Shown here in pieces: positions 25,001 to 35,614 of a stretch of 64,000 bases of DNA. The translations under genes and the position numbers were made by a program. The stretch is from Embiotoca jacksoni (taxonomy: Eukaryota; Chordata; Actinopteri; Embiotocidae), in contig JAKOON010000028.1 of NCBI GenBank assembly GCA_022577435.1, forward strand, positions 930,001 through 994,000. The letters are read 5' to 3'. Positions within the stretch are counted from its first letter, which is position 1. Each line of letters starts with the position of its first letter. The notes under the pieces were generated by a model. It was given only the letters and a program-made list of their open reading frames with translations. It ran no database searches and was not told the DNA's origin.

Positions 25001-27917
25001 GAGGTCTCCCTGCGAGCACCACTGGGCCTCAACGTCTGCGCAGTCAAGAAAATAACACGTTTTCTACGGTTAACGGCACCAATCAGCAGGTGGGTGAAGA
25101 CATACGGTGTCCAAACCTTTCAGGCCTGAGCGGATGACAGCCGGAGAGAGGTCGTCATAGTTGTTCATCAGACTGATGTCTCCTGATAAGAAGGTGACTG
25201 TCAACAGAGCCTTAACTCGCCGCACTGGGAAGAAGAAACAGAAGTTCATGCATGAGTTTTTCCTTCCAGGTGTATGAGCAGAGGGCAGGTGTGTTCGTAC
25301 CTAACGGCAGGATGTTGTCGTCAGAGTCAGTGTCGCTCTCCGTGCTGTCCTCCACCAGGAATTCGGGGCAGTTCCAGGACATGCTCACAATCCCGTCGGA
25401 CTCGTGCAGCAGGACGTGAGCGAGCATCCGTCCGTGGCAGTCCATCACGATCACCTGACCGTCGGCTGTACCAAACAGGACCTGAGGGGGGCGTCGCACA
25501 TGAAACGTTCACAGCTGACAGGATGAAGATGCTCTGAACAAGGTTAGATAATCTGGGTTCAGATGGACGTGGAGTACCTGCTGATCATCGGGTGTCCAGA
25601 TACCGCAGGTGATCTGACTCTCCAGGTTGATCTCAGAGGACCAGTGTCTCTGACCACTGACCGAGCCGACCAACACGAAGCCGTCCCTGTACGCTATGAG
25701 GGCCTGAGTGCCGTCATGTGACCAGGTGAAGTCGCTCACCTGCAGGAGAGACATAGTGCAAGGTACGTGTGTACGAATACAGTTTTTCTGGGGTATCCTG
25801 CATTAAAGTTAGTATTTGTCTACCTGGGCTCCTCTGTCGTTCACTAACTCCACCGACCACCTTCCTTCATACTGGATCCACACGAATATGCCTCCCTCCA
25901 TGTCGCAGGTGGCCAGCTTCTGAAACGGCTCATTCCAGCGCACCAGGACGACCTGCGGAGGCCCAGAGCGCCGTCACTATTTTTCACCAGCACAGGTGGC
26001 TGTCTGCGCACTGGAACATTCATGATTCATATCCAGTGCGAGCTCAAAAAGCCTCTCAGGCAGAGTGTGATTTAAAAAAAGCAGCTAGAAGGACGGTCGG
26101 CACAGAGAGAATAAACATGAACCAGTTTAACTGCAGGAATAACAGCAACTGTTAAATCTGTAAATTAATGCATTTGATGAGATGAATAATAAGTAAATAA
26201 AACAACACAGCTAATATCTGTATGTGTCCAGATGAGCTCTGTGATAGATTTTCACATATTTTCCACTATATTTCTATTTTTAAATCAGTATGTAATTATT
26301 GACGGTATTGTATTTTAATTTATTTACTTTGTTTATTATTTAAATGCTAACTACCGCAATAATTCAACAGAATGATTCGTTTCAATGTCACGCTTTGATC
26401 CAAAAGACCTGATGAGGTTTATTTTATTACCGTTTGAATTAACATGGCGCCAAACCGGAAGTTAAGTCCGTGTTGCGCAGGTAAGGCACCACCGGTTTGA
26501 ATTAATTCGGCCCGCGTGGGAATGTCGCACCAATAGCGGAAGTAAACACAACAAAATAGTGATTGATACAGTGATGAAAATGTTCAATTAGCGCTGAGGG
26601 AGCTCGGACAGAAAGCGCCTGAAGGAAACGGACGTTTATTTGTACGTAAGTCTTTAATAGGCTGTGTTTTACACCTGGGAGGAGACAGAGGAGTTTGTTT
26701 GTTTGTTGTTTGGTTTGTTTGTTTGTTTGTTTGTTTGCGATCAGAATTTGAGAAAAAATGGGGTCCTGATTTTCATGAAACTCGGTGGAAGCTGAACCAT
26801 AACCGTGTTATATTCAGAAGCATTTCAAGGCTTCAGTGTGAGATCTGACCTCACTGTGAGCCCACTGTGTCACTTCCTATTGCTGTTCGGGGATTTAGTT
26901 TTAGCTCACCCACAGCAAATAGCTGTTGTTTGGACTTGTAACATTTTTTTTTTTTTTTTTTTTTTTTTATCTCACCTAGCACCGCCTTTAACCACCTTTT
27001 AGAGTCATATTTTCTACTAATAAGATTAATAAGATGGAGCGACTTTAGCTAACAACACCGAGATAACTGGTGGGAAATGCCAACCTCAAGGGGAGCTTGG
27101 TGGTATTGCAGTTTAAGACACTTCTGTAACGCTCGTTTTTCAGCCCAGGAAGCTACGTTCACCTACAGTCTATACAGTGAACAGGAGCCCGGGGGTCAGA
27201 GGTCGAGAAAGACGTTTCCCACCCTGGTGTCGTTTAGGTTTAAGTTGTTGGATTATTCGGTTGATCTCTGTTAGATTTTTAGCTGCTTTCTACGTAAAAA
27301 TCACTGAAATGTGTTAGAAATATAACTGAATCGCAGTGAATTAAAACCTCCAGCAGAGGGCAGTAAAGTTAAAGAATGACGAAACACAGGCAGGTCTGGA
27401 AATAGACGACTCCACACTGATAGGCAGCGTGCGGAGCACTCAGTGGGTCCACAGAGGAGAACCAGAACCGCAGCTGATAAATGAGGCGTCAGCTCGGCAC
27501 AATAATCTGACGTCACTCTGATAGTTTTGGAAGTATATTCTGACATTTAAAGGCTGTGTTTGCAGATGATGGAGGTGTTGGAGCTTCTGGTTCTGTATGT
27601 ATTTAACTCTCGTCTTAGTCACATGCTACAGAGAGATGGTGATGATGCTGAGCTGGAGGCCACACCTCGCTGTTGTGTCCTCGCAGGTTAAAGTTGATCC
27701 TCTGAGGCGTGCTCCTGTCCCGTCTGCAGTGACTCGACGTGAACGTCACCCCAACGACTCCCCTCCCGTTCCCCGTGGCGAGCCAGCCCTCCTCGTAGTA
27801 CCGGCGGCGGCACACCGGCTTGTCCTTCTCGCTCTTGGGGACGCGGCCCTTCCACGAGAGGCAGAGGATGTTGGAGTCGCTGCAGAGGATGGGACCATGT
27901 TCCACGGCAGCCAACAT
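18931..27917 (-). CDS. tulp4: Tubby-like protein 4, TULP4 orthologue, 14 coding exons
   Basis: TULP4 combines WD40 repeats, a SOCS box (a likely adaptor for cullin-RING ubiquitin ligases) and a split tubby domain. Exons on the minus strand: 27917-27666, 25952-25824, 25739-25578, 25481-25301, 25224-25117, 25035-24869, 24606-24382, 24192-23958, 23684-23561, 23462-23318, 23198-23105, 22928-22785, 22690-19185, 19047-18931. Phases join to give about 1862 residues (human about 1543). The N-terminus is MLAAVEHGPILCSDSNILCL. The SOCS box lies near residues 390-430 (SLLCSYVTTAF, then PPIPDPNNIRDFV). The first tubby half follows (GPCYTLYLEYLGGLVPILKG), and the last exon ends with the tubby signature FAVALANVTQRLK. 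The extra length is mainly a Gln-rich block. The 23561 donor (AACAG-GTCACC) is the least certain boundary. Teleosts often keep two tulp4 copies; which one this is cannot be decided here. Confidence 0.93.
21600..22304 (-). repeat. Glutamine/histidine-rich CAG-CAA repeat inside tulp4 exon 13
   Basis: About 235 codons, near residues 785-1020, are mostly Gln with His, Met and Ala. They include repeated modules of the form QLHHHQAQSQQQQ and a second zone of QMQ/QIQ phrases. On the plus strand it reads as CTG repeats. The frame is intact, and conserved TULP4 sequence resumes on both sides (GQVIFNGLEM before, PPPPYPGTV after). From memory the mammalian protein has only a proline-rich linker here. 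Confidence 0.9.
26440..26646 (+). promoter_or_regulatory. Promoter-like segment inside tulp4 intron 1
   Basis: It contains ACATGGCGCC, an ETS site ACCGGAAGT (26453-26461), a CCAAT motif and a second ETS-type GCGGAAGT (near 26535). About 110 bp later an exon-like stretch ends at 26645 followed by a GTAAG donor. This is the build of a housekeeping promoter with a non-coding first exon on the plus strand, opposite to tulp4. No downstream coding exon was found, so a non-coding transcript or an alternative tulp4 promoter are both possible. Confidence 0.35.
27028..27155 (+). repeat. Dispersed repeat copy in tulp4 intron 1
   Basis: Matches, in the opposite orientation, the repeat at 13845-14040: GGAGCGACTTTAGCTAACAA, CCGAGATAACTGGTGG, and GTATTGCAGTTTAAGACACT. 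The two copies agree at roughly nine of ten bases in the aligned blocks. Confidence 0.6.
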
Positions 27918-29935
27918 CCCTACTGAGTGACCAGGCTGGGGAGCAGAGCAGAGGCAAGTGGAGGCGGCTGAGAGCACTGATAGCGCCGCAGCACGTTTAT
28001 TTTCACTGGAGTGAGCTGCTGTGTGAGTCACGGAGGAGTCTGGATGTGTGTGAGTAACACGAGGAAGTACAGTGGAGCACAACATGAACTAGTTCGACAG
28101 ATCTCAGCAACAGCTTCATGTAACATCTGTTATATACATTTATATCAAACTTCCAAAGCAGGAAGTCCAGTTTCCTTCTTTCTGAGCTCAAGATCAGGTT
28201 AAAAAAAAACCTCAGAATGACTTTTAATGATCATTTTCAATGTTTCAGCTAATATTTACAAGAAGTCTGTAAAGTTCTGAGAAAGAAGCTAATTTTAATA
28301 TTTCCTATTGTGAGATTGTGATTCAGTCTAAAGGTTCAGAACAGCTGCGACACCAAATTATTTCCTATAAAAAGCAAAATAAGAATCTGGATGGAAAATA
28401 AACGTTTATGTCATGTAAAATTACATTTAATTAAAATTTGATATATTTTACAGAAAGTGAACTTTCTAAATCTAAAATAAAACATCAAAATAATTAAAAC
28501 TTTACTCTTTAATCTGCGTAATTTTATTATCAGACTCAAGATGGTGGAAAGCTGTTTTAAATTGCAGTAAAACTCACGTTAGACTGTTTAGCTGCACTAA
28601 ATTTACAGTTTGTAGTCATGACATCGGGGATTTTACAGCACTTTGAAATAAGGAGAATAAAAACCAGATAAAGGGCCAAACTTGACCCCATATTTAGACT
28701 CCTCTGTTGGACTAGAGATGGTTTTTCAAAGGATGAACGGAGGGTTACTTCAGGTTTAAAACTCTGCTGCCTGAAGCTGAATCGTTCCCTCATAAAAATA
28801 AAACCCCAGCTTGTCGGTCACAGAGTGTACCTGCAGCACAGGTGGGCGTCAGTGGGTGTCACCTGAGCCGCAGGCGTCCAATCAGCAGCTTGACAGGTTC
28901 TCCGTCCTCAAGCGAACAGACTTTTTCACAAGTACGAGTGAATCACTGACAGCAGTAAAAACACAATGCTCTGTTGTTCACTGTCCGTGGAGCGGCTCCA
29001 GGATGATGACATCATCACCGCGGCCTGTCCTTTTATTTGTTCTGATCAAACAACTCTTCATATGTTCGTTTTAAACATCAGAACAGGAGCAGACAGACAC
29101 ATTTTAAATCCCCCACAATGACACTTCAGAGCAGCTTTAAATCACCTCCTCCTGCTGGATTCTTGTTTCCACTGAAGCTCCAGGATGTCTTTTAGGTAAA
29201 ATCTGACTCAGTTCGGATCTGTGAATGTTCTGAGATCTCCTCTAAGATCCAGATTTAAGCTCTGCTGCAGTGCTTCATACCGTCAGGCCCCCCAGCTAAT
29301 TATTTTATAAAATGTCTGAACCACACAGATTATTGCACGATAATGTTTGTCTGACATACCTCATAGTTCCTGGACATGTTGAGTCACATTCCCTGTGCTG
29401 AAGGTGTCCATATTTCCATGCAGATGAAGCACTGGGGGCTGATGGCTGCTTTGCTGGCGGTGGCGCTTCGCTTCAGTCTACGGGGAGCTAAAATGCATCA
29501 TACAGACAGACGGAGGCTCATTCACATCCAGCAGCTGTGCTCCAAGGCCCTTCCCATGTCGTCGTCCTCCTCCTCCTGCGAGCTGTGCGGTCCTGTTTCA
29601 GAGGAGACAAACAACCAGTCAGGTATCTGAGTGCAGAGAGAGGCTTTAAATAGCAGTGCTGCCATTCACAGCATCAACCTTGAAATTCACTGTTTCTCTG
29701 TCTCTATGCAACAGCAGCTCTGCATCACAGAGTGGGGAGCAGGCAGTCTCCATGGTGCTGATGCTGCTGCCCGCTCTTCATCAGCACCAACAGCAGCATC
29801 AACACCAGCAGCCAGACAACATGTCAACTGGCACATAAAACCATTCAACCTGAAACATGCTCCAATCAGTTGACCAGCATAAAAAAAAAAAAATTTAAAA
29901 AAAAATCAATCAATCAATCAATCAATCAATTCGAC

Positions 29936-29991
<56 letters not shown>

Positions 29992-30163
29992 TCTCGACTC
30001 AAAGCCCTCCTCATCCTCCCTCCATGAAGGTGTACATCAAACGATCCTCACTCACCGGCGCCTTCAATCCGCCGCAGTCTGAACGAGCCGAAGAATCCGC
30101 GGCGGGAAATAAAGCCAGGTGTTTCTACCGGCGGTTATCTGCCGTCAGCGGGGCTGCACGTAC
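27918..30163 (-). other. tulp4 5' intron region, no coding exon seen
   Basis: Between the first coding exon and the probable 5' UTR exon lies about 2.2 kb of mostly anonymous sequence. It holds a (CAAT)n run near 29906-29930 and a TG run at 29939-29991. Small open frames here lack splice signals and resemble no family I know. The reading frame stays open upstream of the tulp4 start codon (27918-28085), but the conserved protein begins at 27917. Confidence 0.5.
29939..29991. repeat. TG microsatellite preceded by CAAT run
   Basis: About 26 TG units, preceded by (CAAT)6 and poly-A, in the tulp4 5' intron. Confidence 0.95.
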
Positions 30164-30330
30164 CTGACCCCGCGGCAACAAACCGGAGCCGCTCATCCGG
30201 AGGCAGGCGGACGCTCAGTGCGCTAGTGTTGCCAGGCGCTTTTCCGCTGGCGCACTTCGGGGTTGTGGCTTTAAAGCGGGTTGCCATGAGGCGGGTTTCA
30301 CGGAAAAACAGAACCCGGATTAAAAGGTGC
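30164..30330 (-). other. tulp4: Probable 5' UTR exon of tulp4
   Basis: A CpG-rich stretch on the minus strand ends in GGGGTCAG followed by the donor GTACGTGC at 30163. No coding frame is required, because the tulp4 start lies in the next exon. The CpG density, donor and position between myct1 and the tulp4 coding part support a first exon. Its 5' limit is a guess. Confidence 0.45.
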
Positions 30331-30486
30331 AGAGACAACTGAAGCAGCAGCACCGATAACAAACCTGTCGGGACCTTCTGAAGGGCAGAATGTATAATTT
30401 AATATTAATTTGATGTTATTTCAAATGGAGTCTGGTGCACGGAGGGAAACGTGATCCACACTGCTGCACCGAAAACGGGTGTTTCT

Positions 30487-30500
30487 GTCCTCATGGCAAC
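30487..30500 (+). promoter_or_regulatory. X-box-like motif upstream of the tulp4 5' exon
   Basis: GTCCTCATGGCAAC fits the degenerate RFX form RYYNYY-N2-RRNRAC, with a perfect ATGGCAAC right half. It lies about 150 bp upstream of the probable tulp4 first exon (minus strand). It is weaker than the syne1 site because the left half is degenerate. Confidence 0.35.
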
Positions 30501-30725
30501 CCCGCCACGGCGCACCCCGTCTCTTATGCGAGCTGGAGTGGCACCCTCCGCACGAGACCTGGATGTGATGAGTGTGCTTAAGTCCTGTTCCCGCCACAGA
30601 GATCAGAGCTGTCAATCAAGGGTTTACTGTGTTTCTCCTGAAAGTAGAGTCACACGTTTAAAGTACGTCTACTGTGATTTTATTTTTACACAAATCGCAA
30701 GCACGTGCAGCACATCAACGTTTTC

Positions 30726-30731
30726 TTTATT
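30726..30731 (-). terminator. Candidate polyadenylation signal of myct1
   Basis: AATAAA on the minus strand, about 330 bp past the myct1 stop codon. A second hexamer at 30678-30683 is an alternative. Confidence 0.35.
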
Positions 30732-31055
30732 GTTATTAGTGGATATTTAGCAGTTCCTTTGTTTGAAGCCCTGCAGCTCAACTATCACTCAAATACTCAA
30801 TAATGAGTTAGGAAAAAAAAAAAAAGATAATCAGTGAGACATTTTCAAACGAAAAATTATTTCTGGACTGTGATTATTTTACACAATAATTCGTGTGATA
30901 TTTTGTATTTTGGAGGAAAAAACATCCCCGTGTGCAGAAGTCTGTGAGGAGCAGTGATGGAGGAGAACATGTGTCTAACTGACATGCAGGTCTGATCTCA
31001 GTGTACAGACCAGTACCAGCTCCAGAGTCCAGTCCGGTCTCGGTTGTGTTCAGGT

Positions 31056-32862
31056 TCAGGTGCATGTCTCCTCGAAGGCATGGATGACGCTGTCGTACGC
31101 GGGCGGTGGGGTCTGGGAGGGCAGGAAGCCCTTCAACCCGTTGTTGCCCAGCCAGAAGGAGTGTCTCTTGTTTGGCACAAGGGACGTGGAGTCCCCTGCC
31201 GTGTCCTCGGACAGGGAAACCTGGGTGTCCTCCCCCATGTCCAGGCTTGGCCGGCTCCTCTTGGCCAGCGGGCGGAAGGTTGAAGTGTCGGGGCCCGGCT
31301 TGCTGCCCAGCGGGCCGACGGGCTCCAGGGAGGGCTGCCGGTAGACGCTCAGGAATGTGCTGCGGTACAGACCCAGCTGGCCGCTCGCCGCCTCCGGGCC
31401 ACGGGAGCGGCCGTGTTTCCTTCTGGTGCGCCGGGTGATCCTGGCTGTTGCCCGGCGCCTCGAGGCCCAGGTCAGCAGGACGTAGACCAAAGCGCCCAGC
31501 AGCAGGCCCACGAGCACGGACAGACAGAAGGCCAGGATCATGTCGCCTGGAGGAGACAGAGAGGGAACAGAGTCATGTTTAACAGAGAGAACCGTGTTTA
31601 ACAGAGAGAACCGAGTCATGTTTAACAGAGAACCATGTTTAACAGAGAGAACTGAGTCGTGTTTAACAGAGAGAACAGAGTCACGTTTAACAGAGAGAAC
31701 AGAGTCGCGTTTAACAGAGAGAACAGAGTCGCGTTTAACAGAGAGAACAAAGTCGTGTTTAACAGAGAGAACCGAGTCGTGTTTAACAGGGAGAACAGAG
31801 TTGTGTTTAACAGAGAGAACTGAGTCGTGTTTAACAGGGAGAACAGAGTTGTGTTTAACAGAGAGAACTGAGTCGTGTTTAACAGAGAGAACCGAGTCGT
31901 GTTTAACAGGGAGAACAGAGTTGTGTTTAACAGAGAGAACCGAGTCGTGTTTAACAGGGAGAACAGAGTTGTGTTTAACAGAGAGAACTGAGTCGTGTTT
32001 AACAGAGGAGAGAACAGTCATGTTTAACAGGGAGAACAGAGTTGTGTTTAACAGAGAACATTATGTTTAACAGGGAGAACCGAGTCATGTTTAACAGAGG
32101 AGAGAACAGAGTCATGTTTAACAGGGAGAACCGAGTCGTGTTTAACGGAGAGAACCGAGTCGTGTTTAACAGAGAGAACAGAGTCGTGTTTAAGGAGGCA
32201 GACTGAGCTGCTCTGAAGATGCTGCTTCTACGTTAAAAATAAATCCCTCAGGGCAGCAGGACGTTTGCATCCACAGAACACAGCAGGTATAAACTGCATT
32301 GATTTATTGTGGCTGCTATCCTGGGCACTGTCTTACATAAACCCTTACATCACCGTGAGTGTGTGGGTTCACCGTAGCATCGCTCTGCTGAAGCACAAAC
32401 GGACTCTGGAGCTATCGGGCTCATCCTGAACCGATGACGCACACTTTACAGAAAGTTTCCTGCTTCTCAGGAAGAGTTCTTCCATGGAAGTTTGTTTTTC
32501 ACAGCAGAGCGAGTTGACGGAGATAAAAACCTGAAGTAGAGGGAGAAACTGTCACAGAGCGGAGATGTGAACCTGATCTGGAGGTTTTAAGATGTGATTT
32601 TAAAGGAGTGACGAGGTGCATACGAACTGGTCTGAGCCGGGAGACACTTACAAAACATTTACGAGATCCCTGAACACCTCACGATGCAGCAGCAGGAATA
32701 CATTTAGATTATTTCAGCACTTTAGTCCGAGTTTATCTGTTGATTTTGCCCGTAGACACCAGACTCTGTCAGTAAACGTCTGTAGATGTTCAGATACTCA
32801 AACTCACCCAGGTTAAAGGATTTTAATATTTCCATAAAAGGGTGGGTTTCATTCTGAGCCAT
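31056..32862 (-). CDS. myct1: Myc target protein 1, MYCT1 orthologue, two exons
   Basis: A small membrane protein, reported in mammals as a MYC-responsive gene expressed mainly in endothelium. Exon 1 is 32862-32808 and exon 2 is 31546-31056. They join in phase 1 to give 181 residues, close to the mammalian length. The N-terminus reads MAQNETHPFMEIL. A single transmembrane segment follows at about residues 20-42 (MILAFCLSVLVGLLLGALVY), then a cluster of Arg/Lys. The C-terminus has the family hallmark PPPAYDSVIHAFEE, where PPAY is a PPxY motif. The human form ends PPPPAYESIIKAF. The intron (31547-32807) is largely a 24-bp minisatellite. The gene lies head-to-head with syne1, as in human. The start was chosen because it joins directly to the transmembrane exon in frame. 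Confidence 0.9.
31567..32196 (-). repeat. 24-bp minisatellite in the myct1 intron
   Basis: Roughly 25 copies of a unit close to GAGTCGTGTTTAACAGAGAGAACA, with single-base variants and two 3-bp irregular spacings. Lack of stops in one frame creates a long artificial open frame that runs into myct1 exon 2 from the intron side. It is non-coding under the normal splice model. Confidence 0.9.
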
Positions 32863-34144
32863 TATTCCTCCAGAAGCTCGACTCCTCTCCGACTCCTGCA
32901 GACGGACGAACACCAAGCTTTTTCCAACACGGCCTCTCTGCGTTTTTTCTTTTCTTCCCCTTCAGTGTTTGCTGCGGCGGAAACTTTGCTGTCATGCTTC
33001 CTTCCCTCTCCGGCTGTAAAATTAGAAACGCGCTGCTTATCTGTGCGAGAACACACTGGGAAACAAGGCCGCTTCCTTCTGCATCACTTCCTTCAGATCA
33101 ATACTTCTTAACAAAGGCTGGATTGGCACAGTTTCTCACAGAAATCAGTGTTGTTATGCAACAGCTGTGATTTTGTACCTGAAGGTATTTAACAGGATAA
33201 ATACAAATACAGCTTTCACTCTGATCTGAAGGTCCTTGAGAGTTCTCAAGAGGTCTCATAGTGTCTGCAGGGCTCAGAGTGTCTGCAGGTCTCAGGCTCT
33301 GCAGGGACTTCCTTCCATTGTTGCTACTCCCTCTTCAGTCTTGCCCTCCTTCAGGCTCTGACTCCCTACTTGATGATTTTGTTTGTTCTCAGCTGAACTT
33401 TCAGTTAAACACTGAGCCTGCATGTCACAGTAAAGTCCAGCAGGTGGCGCCAAAGTACTTTATAATGAACCTGTCATGTTGAACACTTTACACCCTGTTG
33501 GATGAGCTCTGTATGAGCTGGAGGGTCTCCAGGAACATGTTCTAGAACAGGATTCAGCTGCAGGATCGTCAGGTGGAGGGGGTTCTCTCAGGTTCTCTCA
33601 GGTTCTCTGAGGTTCTCAGATGGAGGTGTGACAGTTTAATAAGCAGAAAATCACACTGTTAAAATACAAAGGTTTTTAAATCCATGAGCCAGAACATCAG
33701 AGCAGCCTGAGAAATCACCTGTTCAGGTGTTCAGCTGATTCATGATGCATTCGCGTGCTGCAGCTTTTCTCTGTCAGCTGCTGTTAAATCCGCAGATGAT
33801 GCATTTCATCATGTTCACAGACTCCTGCATGTTATTTTATAAAGAAGGATTCTGCCCAACCTGGCAACCCCGCAGTTTATCTTATGAACAGATCAATAAC
33901 TGATGCACAGCGTGATTGATTACATTGATTAACTGTCTGTTCGTCTTCCTGTGGAGGGAGGAGCAGAAGGATGCGCGAAAACTCCTCACAGGATCGACGT
34001 TTCTATCCCTGAACTATCAGGAGGACCGGAAGTGGACCTTACTGCCCCATCCCCCCTCCCCTCCTCCGTCCTCCTGCAGCCTTCTCATTGGTTCTGTAAA
34101 CTCGGCCGCTGCAGCGCTTCACGCTACCATTTTTCATTTTCGGC
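32863..34144. other. Intergenic region between head-to-head myct1 and syne1
   Basis: About 1.3 kb that must hold the myct1 promoter (near 32.9-33.1 kb). Short repeats GGTCTCAGAGTGTCTGCAG occur near 33255-33300 and GGTTCTCTCA-type repeats near 33580-33620. No coding exon is seen. The human MYCT1-SYNE1 pair is also divergent, so shared enhancers are plausible but not shown. Confidence 0.45.
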
Positions 34145-34158
34145 GTCACCATGGCAAC
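34145..34158 (+). promoter_or_regulatory. Near-perfect RFX X-box in the syne1 promoter
   Basis: GTCACCATGGCAAC matches 13 of 14 positions of the X-box palindrome. It is only about 80 bp upstream of the donor of the probable first non-coding syne1 exon (34238), so it sits at the expected core promoter. The surrounding 34.0-34.35 kb is CpG-rich. Confidence 0.55.
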
Positions 34159-34159
34159 C

Positions 34160-34238
34160 GGGCAACACACTCACTTACAGGCAGATAGAAAGAGAAACAC
34201 TTCCTCTGAATTTATTTTGGTCTGCAGCGGTCGGAGAG
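34160..34238 (+). other. syne1: Probable non-coding first exon of syne1
   Basis: The sequence ends CGGAGAG followed by GTGAGAAG, a strong donor, and lies in a CpG-rich block just after the X-box. The next acceptor (TTTTTACAG) at 35419 opens the exon that carries the start codon. The 5' limit is not defined. Confidence 0.4.
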
Positions 34239-35100
34239 GTGAGAAGAAATAACACTAAATAAGATGATATCAGATGAAATGTGCACGCGCAGCTATAACT
34301 GTCATTGATCGTGTCGTGTTGCGCGTGACGCGCGTGACTTCCCGCGTATTGATTCTAATTTATCGGTTTTTGCAACTTGTGTCCAACTTTTTCCGGCAGC
34401 TTAAATGTTTAAAATAACTTTAGGAAAGTGTAACAGAGACGTTTGTGGCGGGAATCTAACTTCTGTAAACTCAGTAGGACATTTTCTGACTCGACAGTTG
34501 AACTTCCTGTTGAGTTTTCTTAAAGTGTGAAAAGTATCGATACTTTGTCTCCTTGTTAATCGATTATTAATCAATTAATCGGTGTTTGATCTTTAATAAG
34601 AGCGCGTGACGTGTCTGTTTCATGTCTGTTTTTAGATTCTTTACAGCTTCAGATCTTTAATGTCTGCTGGAACCTTTCGAATAATTCGTCTCAAATAGTT
34701 TAATGGAGTCTCATAAAGAATAAAAGCACACAGAAGGATTCATAAATATAGTATTAGATTTACTTTTTCACATTCTTTATCATTACAGTCTTTAATAGGA
34801 TCACGTGGATAATTTGAGGCAGAAAGCAGTAACGTGTCACTAATGTCAGTACATTTGTTCCAACACAGTGACAGACAGACAGTTTATTATTGTTCCCTGC
34901 TGTCCTGCATTTATTCACTTAATTAAATCAAACTGTATTTTACAGCAAAGTATTTGTGAGTAATTTTAAAGTAGGAAGTCGTACCTGCAGATGAACACAC
35001 ACTGACACATAAAATAATTTAAAAAAATCATGAAGCCACAGATGCAGATATTTTGAATCTTTCAGGAAAAATGTGACTCCAAACAGAATTATTGCATTTT

Positions 35101-35315
35101 TTAACCCTCGTGTTGTCCTGGGGTCAAAATGACCTGTGTTCAATCAAGTTCTATTTTAATTCTATATTTTCACATTTTTTTGGGGGATCATTGGTGACAA
35201 GGATGCTGTGAGGGTTTCTTTAAACCAAAAAAGTCCCCAAAAATATAGAAATAAAATAGAACTTGGTTGAACACAGCTGCGGGTCATTTTGACCCAAGGA
35301 GAACACGAGGGTTAA
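35101..35315. mobile_element. TTAA-bounded hairpin MITE, piggyBac-like
   Basis: The element begins TTAACCCTCGTGTTGTCCT and ends with the inverted copy GGAGAACACGAGGGTTAA. The arms differ at one position in about 19, and the TTAA at each end matches a piggyBac-type target duplication. The inner halves are also inverted (CTATTTTAATTCTATATTTT against AAATATAGAAATAAAATAGA), so the whole 215 bp can fold as a hairpin. It carries no transposase. Confidence 0.8.
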
Positions 35316-35419
35316 AGGCACCACAAATACAAGTTCCTAAAAGCTTTAAACCTTTGCAGGTTAAACCTCTGTGAGACTCGCAGACCTGTAAAAATATCTC
35401 TTTAACTGTGTTTTTACAG

Positions 35420-35614
35420 TGGAAGAAGTGTGGGACTATGAACCTGCTCGTCGCTGCATGAAACCTGAGCTTCAGTTGGACCGGGTCCTGCAGTGAAACC
35501 GAGAGGAGGAGGGGGAGGAAGAGGAAGAGGAGGAGGGATGTCCCGCTCAGGACAGTAGTGAAGCATCCTTTAGCATCAGAGACACTCGTCGTCTCACAGC
35601 TGCAGAACGACGAC
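35420..35614 (+). other. syne1: syne1 5' UTR with three short upstream frames
   Basis: After the acceptor at 35419, the leader holds upstream ATGs at 35438 (7 codons), 35458 (12 codons) and 35538 (6 codons). All stop before the main start codon at 35615, which has a good context (GACATGG). Such frames usually lower initiation at the main start; this effect is inferred. Confidence 0.45.

Larger units (their letters stand above)
30331..31055. other. Short spacer between tulp4 promoter and myct1 3' end
   Basis: About 0.7 kb holds the putative tulp4 promoter (with the X-box at 30487) and the myct1 3' UTR. Candidate minus-strand AATAAA hexamers lie at 30726-30731 and 30678-30683. No further exon is seen. 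The two same-strand genes are therefore tightly packed. Confidence 0.5.

Noticed and set aside
29376..29630. Small open frame (84 codons) in the tulp4 5' intron
   Set aside because: Low-complexity Ser run, no family resemblance, no promoter or splice evidence.
31540..32070. Plus-strand frame of repeated LTERTESC units
   Set aside because: A product of the 24-bp minisatellite in the myct1 intron, with no flanking exon signals.
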